Shown: positions 1 through 5,935, numbered from the stretch's first letter. The stretch is DNA of 8,777 bases from Chloroflexota bacterium (GCA_017743275.1 JAGHZG010000044.1:1-8777), one strand, 5' to 3'. Made by a program: numbers and translations. The notes: generated by a model not told the origin, from the letters alone.

Positions 1-192
1 GAGTACGACTGGGTACATCACTTTGACGGCTGGCATCCGATAGACCTGCGTCTCCTGGGTGCGCCGTCGTGGTATGATGTTTCATTTAAGGCTGTTAGTA
101 GCGGTGGAGACGGCAACTGGATTCCGGGGATACCGGTGCCGGTCATTGAAGCGCGGTCGGTGCTGCGGCCAACGCCTGTTGGAGGGCCATGA
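1..192 (+). CDS. C-terminal end of an unrecognised protein (5' partial)
   Basis: Reading frame 1 is open from the first base to a TGA at 190-192, giving the last 63 residues of a protein that starts upstream. The segment is rich in aromatic residues (motifs such as DWVHHFDGWH and APSWYDV) and ends in a Pro/Gly-rich tail. It shows no membrane segment. The stop overlaps the ATG at 189 (ATGA), so it looks like the upstream member of the same operon. I do not recognise the family. The aromatic, Gly/Ser-containing composition would suit an extracytoplasmic beta-rich domain, but that is a guess. It is read as coding because of the open frame to the edge and the tight junction with the next gene. 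Confidence 0.55.
   Translation, partial: EYDWVHHFDGWHPIDLRLLGAPSWYDVSFKAVSSGGDGNWIPGIPVPVIEARSVLRPTPVGGP
181..186 (+). promoter_or_regulatory. Ribosome binding site GGAGGG
   Basis: This purine-rich Shine-Dalgarno match is 5 nt before the ATG at 192 and 2 nt before the ATG at 189. It favours the second ATG and is the main sign that the tiny frame 189-248 is translated. The gene at 245 has only a weak GGATGG of its own (233-238). Confidence 0.5.
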
Positions 193-248
193 TGCCGTTC
201 GTTGTTGTGGCGGTGGCAACATGGATTGCCCTGGATGGTGCCGTATGA
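189..248 (+). CDS. Putative 18-19 aa hydrophobic microprotein
   Basis: Two adjacent ATG codons (189 and 192) open a 19 or 18 codon frame ending at TGA 246-248. The product (MPFVVVAVATWIALDGAV from the second ATG) is almost wholly hydrophobic and could form one short membrane segment. A good Shine-Dalgarno sequence (GGAGGG, 181-186) lies 5 nt before the ATG at 192. Both ends are ATGA junctions: its start overlaps the stop of the preceding frame, and its stop overlaps the ATG of the next gene at 245. It may be a real microprotein, or a leader that couples ribosomes into the next gene. There is no family evidence, and the coding call rests only on the ribosome binding site and the junctions. Confidence 0.4.
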   Translation: MMPFVVVAVATWIALDGAV

Positions 249-502
249 GCGCCGAACAGATTGGGGGGATTCTGTTCTGGACCCTTTTTGCCGCGATGAT
301 CCTGGTGTTTCTGGGGTTGTTCCTGGGCATCAGGGTGCCAGCGCGGGCCATGGCAAAAGCGGGCGGGGGCCTCGTTGCCTGCGCGGCAGCAATTCTGTTC
401 GTCTCCCGCCTACCAACGGAGATCGTCGGAGGTATTTTGACATGGGGCTTGTTGGCGCTGATGTACTTCGGGTTGTTCTGGGCGCTGACGCGAAAAAGAT
501 GA
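245..502 (+). CDS. Small three-segment membrane protein, unknown function
   Basis: 85 residues starting MSAEQIGG. Three hydrophobic stretches are visible at about residues 8-29, 40-54 and 60-79, separated by short basic loops (RVPARAMAK, SRLP), and the tail is basic (TRKR). The frame is open further upstream, but the ATG at 245 is preferred because it forms an ATGA junction with the preceding short frame and starts the hydrophobic protein cleanly; the upstream extension is Arg/Cys-rich and unlike a real protein. Its stop at 500-502 overlaps the ATG of the next gene at 499. I do not recognise the family. Position ahead of the pilus genes suggests an accessory membrane component, which is inference only. 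Confidence 0.6.
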   Translation: MSAEQIGGILFWTLFAAMILVFLGLFLGIRVPARAMAKAGGGLVACAAAILFVSRLPTEIVGGILTWGLLALMYFGLFWALTRKR

Positions 503-714
503 CGGCAGATGAAATCCTGGCCGTTGTCCGCCGGGTTCGTCTGCCAGAGTGGGAGGACAACCTGCGGCGCTGGATTGCAGTCACGGCGACCGGAGAGAAT
601 GATCGTGTACCGAGCGACGACGAAATCCGCTCCTGGCTGGCCGATGAAGCCGTGCTGGTAAAAGTGGCCTGCCTGGTGCGGCGAGTTCCGAAATCCTGGT
701 TGAAGGAGGAGTAA
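499..714 (+). CDS. Small soluble protein, unknown function
   Basis: 71 residues, charged and without membrane segments, rich in Trp and Arg and probably mostly helical (an EILAVVRRVRLPEWEDNLRRW-like opening and a SDDEIRSWLADEAVLVKVACLV-like centre). A single Cys lies near residue 58. The start is the ATG at 499, in a 4-nt ATGA overlap with the preceding membrane protein. No good Shine-Dalgarno precedes it, so translation probably depends on coupling. The longer frame upstream lies inside the preceding gene and is not used. The stop at 712-714 shares one base with the next ATG. The repeated W/R/E pattern could suit a small adaptor or regulator, but no family is recognised and no function is assigned. 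Confidence 0.55.
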   Translation: MTADEILAVVRRVRLPEWEDNLRRWIAVTATGENDRVPSDDEIRSWLADEAVLVKVACLVRRVPKSWLKEE

Positions 715-1001
715 TGTTTTTGTTCCTGGCTGGCACAATAACTGGACTGATTGTTGCCATTATTCTTGCCGGGGTAGGAGCTCTCTGGCCATGGGTGGTT
801 CTGTCCTTCCTGTTCTTCTCTGGCGCGGGATTGCTCTCAGGTGCCCTGTGCGAGGCCGCCGCTCGCGCAGACAGGGAAATTGAAGCGGGTTACTCCTTGC
901 AGAATGCCGGGCAAGGGCATTGTGCGCTACCGGTGCCGCCGGTGCGGCACAGTCAGGAACGCATGGGAACCATGGCCTCCAGGAATACTATTACTAAATG
1001 A
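714..1001 (+). CDS. Small membrane protein, up to 95 aa, C-terminus uncertain
   Basis: A strong ribosome binding site (AGGAGG, 704-709) precedes the ATG at 714. Residues 1-22 and 26-46 are strongly hydrophobic (starting MFLFLAGTITGLIVAIILAG) and would form a two-segment membrane hairpin, followed by an acidic/basic stretch (EAAARADREIEAGY). From about residue 62 on, the sequence in this frame looks less like a protein, while the next frame over the same DNA encodes a zinc-ribbon-like CRRCG motif. The C-terminal third is therefore in doubt. The stop at 999-1001 forms an ATGA overlap with the ATG at 998, which supports this frame reaching 1001. Unknown family and function. Confidence 0.55.
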   Translation: MFLFLAGTITGLIVAIILAGVGALWPWVVLSFLFFSGAGLLSGALCEAAARADREIEAGYSLQNAGQGHCALPVPPVRHSQERMGTMASRNTITK

Positions 1002-1173
1002 GGAGGAGAATGTTCGGCAGGAAGAAGAGGGTTGTCGTTACAGTAGCCACACGGCACCCCGGCGCGCTGGCAGCGCTGGAAAATGCCGAAGATGTGGAAA
1101 TCCGGGAGGCCATGACGACCGGCGGGTTATACCGGGTTCTTCCGGGTGCACATCTGGCCGTGGTGGACCTTGA
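904..1173 (+). CDS. Possible overlapping zinc-ribbon ORF
   Basis: An alternative frame starting at ATG 904 encodes 89 residues with CRRCG at residues 11-15 in a typical knuckle context (RYRCRRCGTV), and a second CRRCG at residues 61-65. In codons from 904 to about 960 nearly every third position is G or C, better than in the frame of the 714-1001 gene across the same DNA. Against it, no Shine-Dalgarno precedes 904, and the second half runs antiphase through DNA that clearly encodes the CpaE-like protein, so the second CRRCG is probably chance. It could be the relic end of a zinc-ribbon gene, or an artefact of GC-rich sequence. Confidence 0.2.
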   Translation: MPGKGIVRYRCRRCGTVRNAWEPWPPGILLLNEEENVRQEEEGCRYSSHTAPRRAGSAGKCRRCGNPGGHDDRRVIPGSSGCTSGRGGP

Positions 1174-1930
1174 ACTGCTGACCGAAACTTCGGTGACCCG
1201 AGATCAGGTGTCACGGCTTCTCCAGGATATGCTCTGTGTCGGCGGGGCAGGTTTTGCCGCCAGTCCGGATGAATGGCTGGCCCGCGCGCGGCTGGCCTCC
1301 GGGCTGGGTCTGGAAACCCTGCCCGCGCGGGTTGTTGCACTGACGTCGCTTTCCGGCGGCGTGGGCAAGACAACCCTCGCACTGAGCCTGGCACGCCACT
1401 TCCGCACCAAGGGGATTACCGTAGCGGTGGCCGAATTGACGGTGGGCCCCAGCGCATTCCAGGCGTTGATGACGGATGGATACTTCCCGCACATTTACGA
1501 GGTTGCCACACAGGGCAAGACCTGGGCTACCTGGAACGGTATAACCGTAGCACCAATGGACTGGCGCTCGGCACAACTGCTGTCATCAGACCAGGCAGAG
1601 CGGGTATGGCGGGATCTGGCTGCCAGTCACGTAGTCACTCTTTTTGATGTACCCGCGTATCATCCCTTCTGGGCAGTCGTGGAAAAGATGTCCCATGCCG
1701 TGCTGGTCATAGCCGATCCCAGGCCGGATTCCCTGGCCAACGCGCTGTTCCTGTCCGAGATAACAGACGGGAAGGCCCGGATTGTGTTGAACCGTTCCGG
1801 TCTCTCGGCCCGGCTGATGGTGGAGGACCCGGCGGCAGTTGTACCCGATGTGGGGAGCGACGCGCGGGGGTTCCCGCCGTCGCTGGCCCGGCGGCTTGCG
1901 CCGGTGATTTACCCGGGTTGGAGGGCGTGA
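998..1930 (+). CDS. tadZ: CpaE/TadZ-like ATPase of the Tad pilus (MinD/ParA superfamily)
   Basis: 310 residues from ATG 998 (306 from ATG 1010). Family members are MinD-like P-loop proteins that place the Tad machine, often at a cell pole. Residues 10-100 resemble the degenerate receiver-like domain usual in CpaE. The P-loop fold follows: Walker A SGGVGKTT at 119-126, a core strand ending in FDVP at 216-219, a strand with ADPRPD at 239-244, and the base-contact motif VLNR at 263-266. The signature lysine of the deviant Walker A (KGGxGKT) is replaced by Ser119, and the usual Asp-rich segment after the second strand reads AELTVG. Membrane cycling may therefore differ from MinD. ATG 998 overlaps the previous stop. 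ATG 1010 follows AGGAGG (1001-1006), although with only 3 nt spacing. The stop shares a base with the cpaB start. Confidence 0.85.
   Translation: MRRRMFGRKKRVVVTVATRHPGALAALENAEDVEIREAMTTGGLYRVLPGAHLAVVDLELLTETSVTRDQVSRLLQDMLCVGGAGFAASPDEWLARARLASGLGLETLPARVVALTSLSGGVGKTTLALSLARHFRTKGITVAVAELTVGPSAFQALMTDGYFPHIYEVATQGKTWATWNGITVAPMDWRSAQLLSSDQAERVWRDLAASHVVTLFDVPAYHPFWAVVEKMSHAVLVIADPRPDSLANALFLSEITDGKARIVLNRSGLSARLMVEDPAAVVPDVGSDARGFPPSLARRLAPVIYPGWRA
1001..1008 (+). promoter_or_regulatory. tadZ: AGGAGGAG Shine-Dalgarno inside the 5' end of the CpaE-like gene
   Basis: The purine run AGGAGGAG sits between two in-frame ATG codons, 998 and 1010. It would serve the second start (MFGRKKRV...), although the spacing is short. 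The first start would rely on coupling through the ATGA overlap. The two options differ by four residues, three of them arginine. Confidence 0.4.
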
Positions 1931-2649
1931 TGTCCAGGCGCACACAGATATTCCTTGCTCTTATTTCTCTGCTGGTTGCCGCCGGGAGCGGGTTGCTGGT
2001 GTATTCGTGGTTTGATCGGATGGTGACTGTGGCAGAAGTCGTTGTGCCAGCGCGCACGATTCCGGCGGGAGCGCTGATTCGTCCGGATATGCTAATGCTG
2101 AAAGAGGTCGCCCGGCCCCTTCTGAAGGAGAACATTTACATCCGACCGGATGACCTGACCGGGAAGGTCGCGGTGGTGCCTCTCCAACCCGGGATGCTCG
2201 TGTATCGCCCGTTTGCCGTATCGCTTCAGGAATATCGTCTCGTGGACGATCCCAGCATGGAAGTGGTCAGTTTCCCCATCAACCCGGCCCGGGCCGTAGG
2301 CGGCCAGATTCAGCCCGGTCACCGGATCAACATCTGGGAACTGGCCGCGACGCGACCCATCTCCCAGACCGATCTGCTGGAACTGGCATCGGGAAGGTGG
2401 GCCACGGCCACGCTGGTGCTGGAATCCGTCCTGGTGGTGGACGTGCGGGCTGCGAGCGGTCAGGCGGTGGCCCGATCGCCCCAGGCCGTGCCCGGCCAGA
2501 TGGAGGGTCAATCTCAGTCCTCTTCCTCAGGTGCATTGCAGATTCTGACGGTGGCCGTGCCCCGCGACCAGGCCAGGAAGATTCTTCACCTGGCCGCAAT
2601 GGAAAACGGCGGGGTGCAGATATGGGTCAGCCTTGCTCCTACGGAGTGA
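1930..2649 (+). CDS. cpaB: Flp pilus assembly protein CpaB/RcpC (SAF domain)
   Basis: 239 residues. CpaB/RcpC proteins are periplasmic or extracytoplasmic Tad components anchored by an N-terminal helix. Here residues 5-27 form that anchor after a basic start (MSRR). A SAF-type domain follows at about 35-98, with the characteristic pattern PARTIPAGALIRPDML (40-55), LTGKVAVVPLQPGM (76-89) and YRPF. A beta-rich RcpC-type domain covers 105-239, including a Ser/Gln-rich loop at 178-200 and a TVAVPRDQARKILH helix. The start at ATG 1930 is preferred over an in-frame TTG at 1918 because TTGGAGGG (1918-1925) is its Shine-Dalgarno; it overlaps the CpaE stop by one base. In diderms this protein works with the secretin, which is not seen here, so it presumably acts at the outer face of the membrane or wall. 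Confidence 0.9.
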   Translation: MSRRTQIFLALISLLVAAGSGLLVYSWFDRMVTVAEVVVPARTIPAGALIRPDMLMLKEVARPLLKENIYIRPDDLTGKVAVVPLQPGMLVYRPFAVSLQEYRLVDDPSMEVVSFPINPARAVGGQIQPGHRINIWELAATRPISQTDLLELASGRWATATLVLESVLVVDVRAASGQAVARSPQAVPGQMEGQSQSSSSGALQILTVAVPRDQARKILHLAAMENGGVQIWVSLAPTE

Positions 2650-2653
2650 CCGA

Positions 2654-3874
2654 ATGGATTTGCTGAGCGTTTTGCCGGTCGTCCAGGAGCAGGTGCTGGG
2701 TCGGGGAATCCCGGTCCCGGGCTGGCGGGACACGGAGGCCGAACATCAGCGCTTTGCTTCAGCAGTGGCGCAGGTGCTGACGGAACTGCGGCTGGCCACG
2801 GGGATGCCGCCGGGAGAGGCCGCGAAAGTCCTGGCCCGGGCTATGACCGGTATTGGGGTTCTTCAACCGCTGCTGGAGCAGGATGGGGTTGAAGAAATCA
2901 TCGTTCGTGGCGGGTTTGTCCAGATAGAGCGCAGGGGTGTGATTGAAGATGTTGGAAATCTGGCGCCGGATTCACATTTCGAGCAGGTGGCGCGGCGGGC
3001 CGCCGATCTGGGCCAGCGGATGCTCAAGGGGGACCGGCCCTATGTCCTGGTGGATTTGCCGGACGGCAGTCGCTTTACGGCAATCATCCCGCCGCTTTCC
3101 CGGAGGGGGACGGCCATCAACATCCGGGTTTTTGCCCACACCGCGCTGTCGCTGGATGACCTGGCGCGATTCCGGACGTTTGAAGTTCCGGAGGAGGACA
3201 ACCCGGCAGCCACGGGGTCGGAGCCGGATATGCTCCCGCCGGTGGCGCGGTTTCTCCGGGCTATTGCAGAGCGGAACGTCGCAACTGTGCTCGTCTCCGG
3301 CGAGTTCGGGGCCGGAAAGACCACTCTTCTCAACGCGATGAGCCGGTATGTTCCGGATGATGTCCAGCTTGCCGTGGTGGAGACGTTTGAGGAATTGAAG
3401 ATTGCCCACCCCCACCCTCTGCGGGTGGTAGTCCCCGAGGGGCGTGAGGGCAACTTTCCCACGATGGATGAGGTATTGAATATCGTCATTACCAGAATGC
3501 GGCCCGACCTGCTCATCGTGGGAGAAATCGTCCGGGACGAAGCACCCAGGTTCCTGGATGCAATCAATTTAGGCAAGAAATCCTGGAGCACGATCCACGG
3601 GAACGACGCGATGGGAGCCCTGTACCGGCTGGAGACGAAGGCGCTGGTCTCCGGCCTGCCGCACACGGCGATCCGGGAACAGATTGCTGCCGGAGTGGAC
3701 CTGATCGTCCACATGCGGAAATATCGCGGTCGCCGGTACGTGGCCGAAGTTGCCCGGGTAGAGGGCCTGGATGCGGACGGGCACTACCGCCTGCGCTATC
3801 TCTACCGGACGGGCTGGGGGGGCGACGATTTGCAGTTCCTGACGAAAGAATTGGAGGAACTGGGATGCGTCTGA
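2654..3874 (+). CDS. tadA: Tad pilus assembly ATPase TadA/CpaF
   Basis: 406 residues, cytoplasmic, a hexameric secretion ATPase of the type II/IV family that drives Flp pilus assembly. The N-terminal domain has the family pattern GIGVLQPLLEQDGVEEI at 66-82 and IERRG at 91-95. The C-terminal motor has Walker A GEFGAGKTT at 216-224, a variant Asp box VVETFEELKI at 241-250, Walker B RPDLLIVGE at 283-291 and the His box STIHGND at 312-318. In the Asp box the usual E-D is E-T, and after Walker B the common VRG is shifted to IVR; these are deviations but the core catalytic Lys and Glu remain. ATG 2654 is chosen over the upstream TTG because GGAG (2643-2646) lies 7 nt before it. The end overlaps tadB by 10 nt. 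Confidence 0.95.
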   Translation: MDLLSVLPVVQEQVLGRGIPVPGWRDTEAEHQRFASAVAQVLTELRLATGMPPGEAAKVLARAMTGIGVLQPLLEQDGVEEIIVRGGFVQIERRGVIEDVGNLAPDSHFEQVARRAADLGQRMLKGDRPYVLVDLPDGSRFTAIIPPLSRRGTAINIRVFAHTALSLDDLARFRTFEVPEEDNPAATGSEPDMLPPVARFLRAIAERNVATVLVSGEFGAGKTTLLNAMSRYVPDDVQLAVVETFEELKIAHPHPLRVVVPEGREGNFPTMDEVLNIVITRMRPDLLIVGEIVRDEAPRFLDAINLGKKSWSTIHGNDAMGALYRLETKALVSGLPHTAIREQIAAGVDLIVHMRKYRGRRYVAEVARVEGLDADGHYRLRYLYRTGWGGDDLQFLTKELEELGCV

Positions 3875-4737
3875 CGGCGCTGCTGGTGCTGATTCCGGTC
3901 CTGGCCTTCTCGGCGAGCGCCGGGCTGCTGACCCACTGGGGGCTGGTATCTGTCGCCGACCTGGTGCGGGGGTTGCATCGGCGTTTCTCCCGCCGGTATC
4001 GGCTGGACCGGGTCTTGGGACGAGTGACCGGTGTCGCCGAGCAACGATCGTCGCGGCGATTGCCCATTCCCGTCCCGGTCGGTCTGGGAGCGGGGCTGGC
4101 ACTGGCCGTAGCATGGCATCATCCGGTTATCTCGCCCTGGTGGGTGGTTCTCGGAGGACTGGCGGGGTGGATGCTGATCTCCACCCGGCCTTCTCTGCAA
4201 CGGGAGACCCTCCGCGACCTGGAAACGTTGGTTTCCGGGGTGCGGGCGATGTACATCGTGGGTCAATCGGTGTTCGGGCCGCTGGAGGCCGTCGCGCAGG
4301 ACCTGCCTTCCGGCAGCGAATTGCGAATCGCCGTAGAGGAGGCCGTCCGGCGACACCGCGCAGGACGGACGGTTGACGAAAGCCTGGGTGTGCTGAAGGG
4401 CCGGTGGCCGTTTCTTGACCGGCTGATTCTGATTCTGTCCGAGTCGTCCCTTGCGGATACCGGCTCGGTTCGGGATGCGCTTCTGGGGCTGGAAGAGCAA
4501 ATCCAGAAGAGCCGCAATCTTCTGGACCGCGCGAGAGTGGTTCTGACGGTGAATCTCCTGACCTTGCGAATTTTGCAGGTGGTAAACCTGGTTGCGATTG
4601 TGGTGGTAACGGTGATCCCTACCTGGCACCAATTCTTCGCCGCGCGACCGGCAATGCTGGTTGCCGCGACCCTGGCCGGGCTGCTGGGCAGCTGGTACTT
4701 TGCTTCCGAAATGCGGCGGATAGAGGAATTGATATGA
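3865..4737 (+). CDS. tadB: Tad pilus membrane platform protein TadB (T2SSF/GspF family)
   Basis: 290 residues, integral to the cytoplasmic membrane, where with TadC it forms the platform on which TadA drives pilin assembly. Visible membrane segments are at about 3-29, 72-88, 92-106, 234-252 and 262-280. The cytoplasmic T2SSF-type helical domain lies at about 118-230, with LRDLETLVSGVRAMYIVG at 116-133 and a basic/acidic helix pair before the last two segments. Length is close to the family norm. GGAGGA (3853-3858) precedes the ATG, and the 10-nt overlap with tadA implies coupling. Its first 30 residues resemble those of TadC (MR..L..VPVLA..AS.GLL..W), consistent with the pair being paralogous. 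Confidence 0.9.
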   Translation: MRLTALLVLIPVLAFSASAGLLTHWGLVSVADLVRGLHRRFSRRYRLDRVLGRVTGVAEQRSSRRLPIPVPVGLGAGLALAVAWHHPVISPWWVVLGGLAGWMLISTRPSLQRETLRDLETLVSGVRAMYIVGQSVFGPLEAVAQDLPSGSELRIAVEEAVRRHRAGRTVDESLGVLKGRWPFLDRLILILSESSLADTGSVRDALLGLEEQIQKSRNLLDRARVVLTVNLLTLRILQVVNLVAIVVVTVIPTWHQFFAARPAMLVAATLAGLLGSWYFASEMRRIEELI

Positions 4738-5534
4738 GATACCTGGTGGCAGTTCCGGTGCTGGCGCTGGCTGCAAGCGTTGGCCTGCTGGCCTACTGGA
4801 TGCTCGGCGGGATGGCAGGTGTGCTGGCAAGCCGTACCAGGCGGATACTGGACCGGATTATGATGCCGGTCCGGGAACCGGAGAGGCCGTCCGAGGAGGA
4901 AGTGTACGGCCTTCCGAGCAACCTGACCCTACCGATGATTCTGTGCGCCGTCGGGGGGCTGGTGCTGACGATGAATATGATGACCGGGCCGGTGCGATTT
5001 GCCGGGGCGGTAGCAGTAATTGTACCGCTGCTGTGGCGGCAGCGAGTGCTGGGAATGGCGCGCCAGCGGGCGCGGCAAGAGCTGTGGGAAATCCTGGAGC
5101 AGGTCCACCTCTCGCTGGTTTTTGGTGGTAGCCTGGCGGCTACTCTGATGAATATCGTTGATGCCGGTGGCAACGGGGTCGTGCGCGGACGGATGCAGGC
5201 GCATCGCCAGACCTTGTTGCTCCAGGGGCCCGAAGAATTCTTGGAAGTCCTCTCCGGTGAATTGCAAATCAACGAGTTGCGAGGGCTTCTGCGCCGGGTA
5301 CGCGCCGCGCGGCGGGGTGGAACATCCTATGAAGAAGCAGTCCGGAGCGCAATTGCGGATGTGCGCCAGGAAATCTGGCATCGTGCTGAAGTTGATGTAG
5401 AGGGGGCTCCGATCCGACTGCTTCTTCCAATGGTCTTCACTCTTCTCCCGACCGCGCTGGTGCTGATTTTGTACCCGCCGGCGGAAATGCTCAGGGCCAT
5501 GCTGGCAGGGGCCGGACCTGGTGTTCTGCCGTGA
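4734..5534 (+). CDS. tadC: Tad pilus membrane platform protein TadC (T2SSF/GspF family)
   Basis: 266 residues, the second platform subunit. Membrane segments are at about 2-30, 64-82, 86-101 and 227-247. The T2SSF-like domain lies at 108-226, with QELWEILEQVHLSLVFGGSL at 115-134, a GTSYEEAV turn at 196-203 and an invariant-type transition into LLLPMVFTLLPTALVLILYP before the terminus. The start is an ATGA overlap with tadB, preceded by an AGAGGA Shine-Dalgarno. It ends 23 nt before the first pilin gene, the first non-overlapping junction in the run, so pilin expression could be partly separated from the machine genes. Confidence 0.9.
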   Translation: MRYLVAVPVLALAASVGLLAYWMLGGMAGVLASRTRRILDRIMMPVREPERPSEEEVYGLPSNLTLPMILCAVGGLVLTMNMMTGPVRFAGAVAVIVPLLWRQRVLGMARQRARQELWEILEQVHLSLVFGGSLAATLMNIVDAGGNGVVRGRMQAHRQTLLLQGPEEFLEVLSGELQINELRGLLRRVRAARRGGTSYEEAVRSAIADVRQEIWHRAEVDVEGAPIRLLLPMVFTLLPTALVLILYPPAEMLRAMLAGAGPGVLP

Positions 5535-5543
5535 CATCCCGAT

Positions 5544-5550
5544 AGGAGGT
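5544..5550 (+). promoter_or_regulatory. Strong ribosome binding site of pilin 1 (AGGAGGT)
   Basis: An AGGAGGT match to the 16S rRNA tail lies 7 nt before the ATG at 5558. It is among the best Shine-Dalgarno sequences in the window, as expected for an abundantly made pilin, and it confirms the start of a gene only 54 codons long. Confidence 0.75.
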
Positions 5551-5557
5551 AAGCGCA

Positions 5558-5722
5558 ATGAAATTCCTGCGTGGCGTGCGTGCGACCGGCACTGTGGAGT
5601 GGGTTGTCACCGCCGTTGCTGTCGTGGCTGTGGTGGCGACGCTCATTTTGAGCCTCGCCAACACGTCGGCAACGGAGGGCGGCAAGACACGCACCTGGGT
5701 GGACGGCATTCCGGACCCGTGA
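5558..5722 (+). CDS. Flp-type prepilin 1 (54 aa)
   Basis: A small basic leader (MKFLRGVRA) is followed by a single hydrophobic helix (about 15-34) and a polar tail ending in WVDGIPDP. The Flp prepilin signature is recognisable: ATGTVEW places Glu14 at +5 if cleavage falls after Ala9 and before Thr10, matching the GATAIEY motif of typical Flp pilins. The residue before the cut is Ala instead of the usual Gly, and Trp replaces the usual Tyr after Glu. The polar Pro/Asp tail differs from pilin 2. Found by direct translation between tadC and the second pilin. It may be the major pilin or a minor variant; its strong ribosome binding site and the hairpin just downstream favour abundant expression. 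Confidence 0.8.
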   Translation: MKFLRGVRATGTVEWVVTAVAVVAVVATLILSLANTSATEGGKTRTWVDGIPDP

Positions 5723-5727
5723 TCGGG

Positions 5728-5767
5728 TGGAGAAGGGAGGGTGGCCTGCCACATCCTCCCTTTTCCG
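5728..5767 (+). terminator. Intercistronic hairpin between the two pilin genes
   Basis: AAGGGAGG (5733-5740) pairs with CCTCCCTT (5755-5762), and GTGG (5741-5744) pairs with CCAC (5749-5752), around a CCTG tetraloop with a two-base AT bulge. The stem can extend outward through G5729-C5766 with one G-U pair. A run of four T follows the core stem at its 3' side (5761-5764). It could be a partial intrinsic terminator that lowers expression of the genes downstream, or a 3' end stabiliser/processing stem that raises the amount of pilin 1 mRNA. The short T run, partly absorbed in the extended stem, argues against complete termination. Confidence 0.55.
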
Positions 5768-5788
5768 AAATTGGCAACAGGAGGAAGA

Positions 5789-5935
5789 ATGAGATTTCTT
5801 CGGGAGGCACGTGCGACGGCATCGCTGGAGTGGCTGATTGTGGCCGTGGTCATCGTGGCCGTGATTGGGGCAACCCTGCTGGGAGTTTTTGATGCTGTCA
5901 GGAATAGACTGGCTGCCATCCGTGATTCGCTTTGA
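5789..5935 (+). CDS. Flp-type prepilin 2 (48 aa)
   Basis: 48 residues: leader MRFLREARA, then TASLEW with Glu14 at the conserved +5 position, a hydrophobic helix at about 15-33 and an amphipathic basic tail (FDAVRNRLAAIRDSL) like that of classical Flp pilins. Cleavage is predicted between Ala9 and Thr10. AGGAGG (5779-5784) precedes the ATG at 5789; the in-frame GTG at 5741 lies inside the hairpin and is rejected. The first 15 residues match pilin 1 at most positions (M-K/R-FLR-x-x-RAT-x3-EW), so the two genes look like a diverged tandem duplication. The last 44 nt overlap the start of the peptidase gene. Confidence 0.85.
   Translation: MRFLREARATASLEWLIVAVVIVAVIGATLLGVFDAVRNRLAAIRDSL

Noticed and set aside
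59..244. Upstream extension of the 85 aa membrane protein frame
   Set aside because: It is Arg/Cys-rich, overlaps the frame-1 protein and the short ORF, and adds nothing protein-like; the ATG at 245 fits the junction pattern.
1204..1494. Minus-strand open frames under the CpaE-like gene
   Set aside because: They are antisense shadows of a GC-rich coding region; the plus frame has clear P-loop motifs.
3802..4830. 342 aa minus-strand open frame spanning tadA/tadB/tadC
   Set aside because: Composition is Gln/Pro/Arg/His-rich low complexity, with no motif, and it lies opposite three well-supported genes.
5741..5788. GTG start at 5741 extending pilin 2
   Set aside because: It lies within the hairpin, lacks a ribosome binding site, and would put a long non-prepilin extension before the conserved leader.
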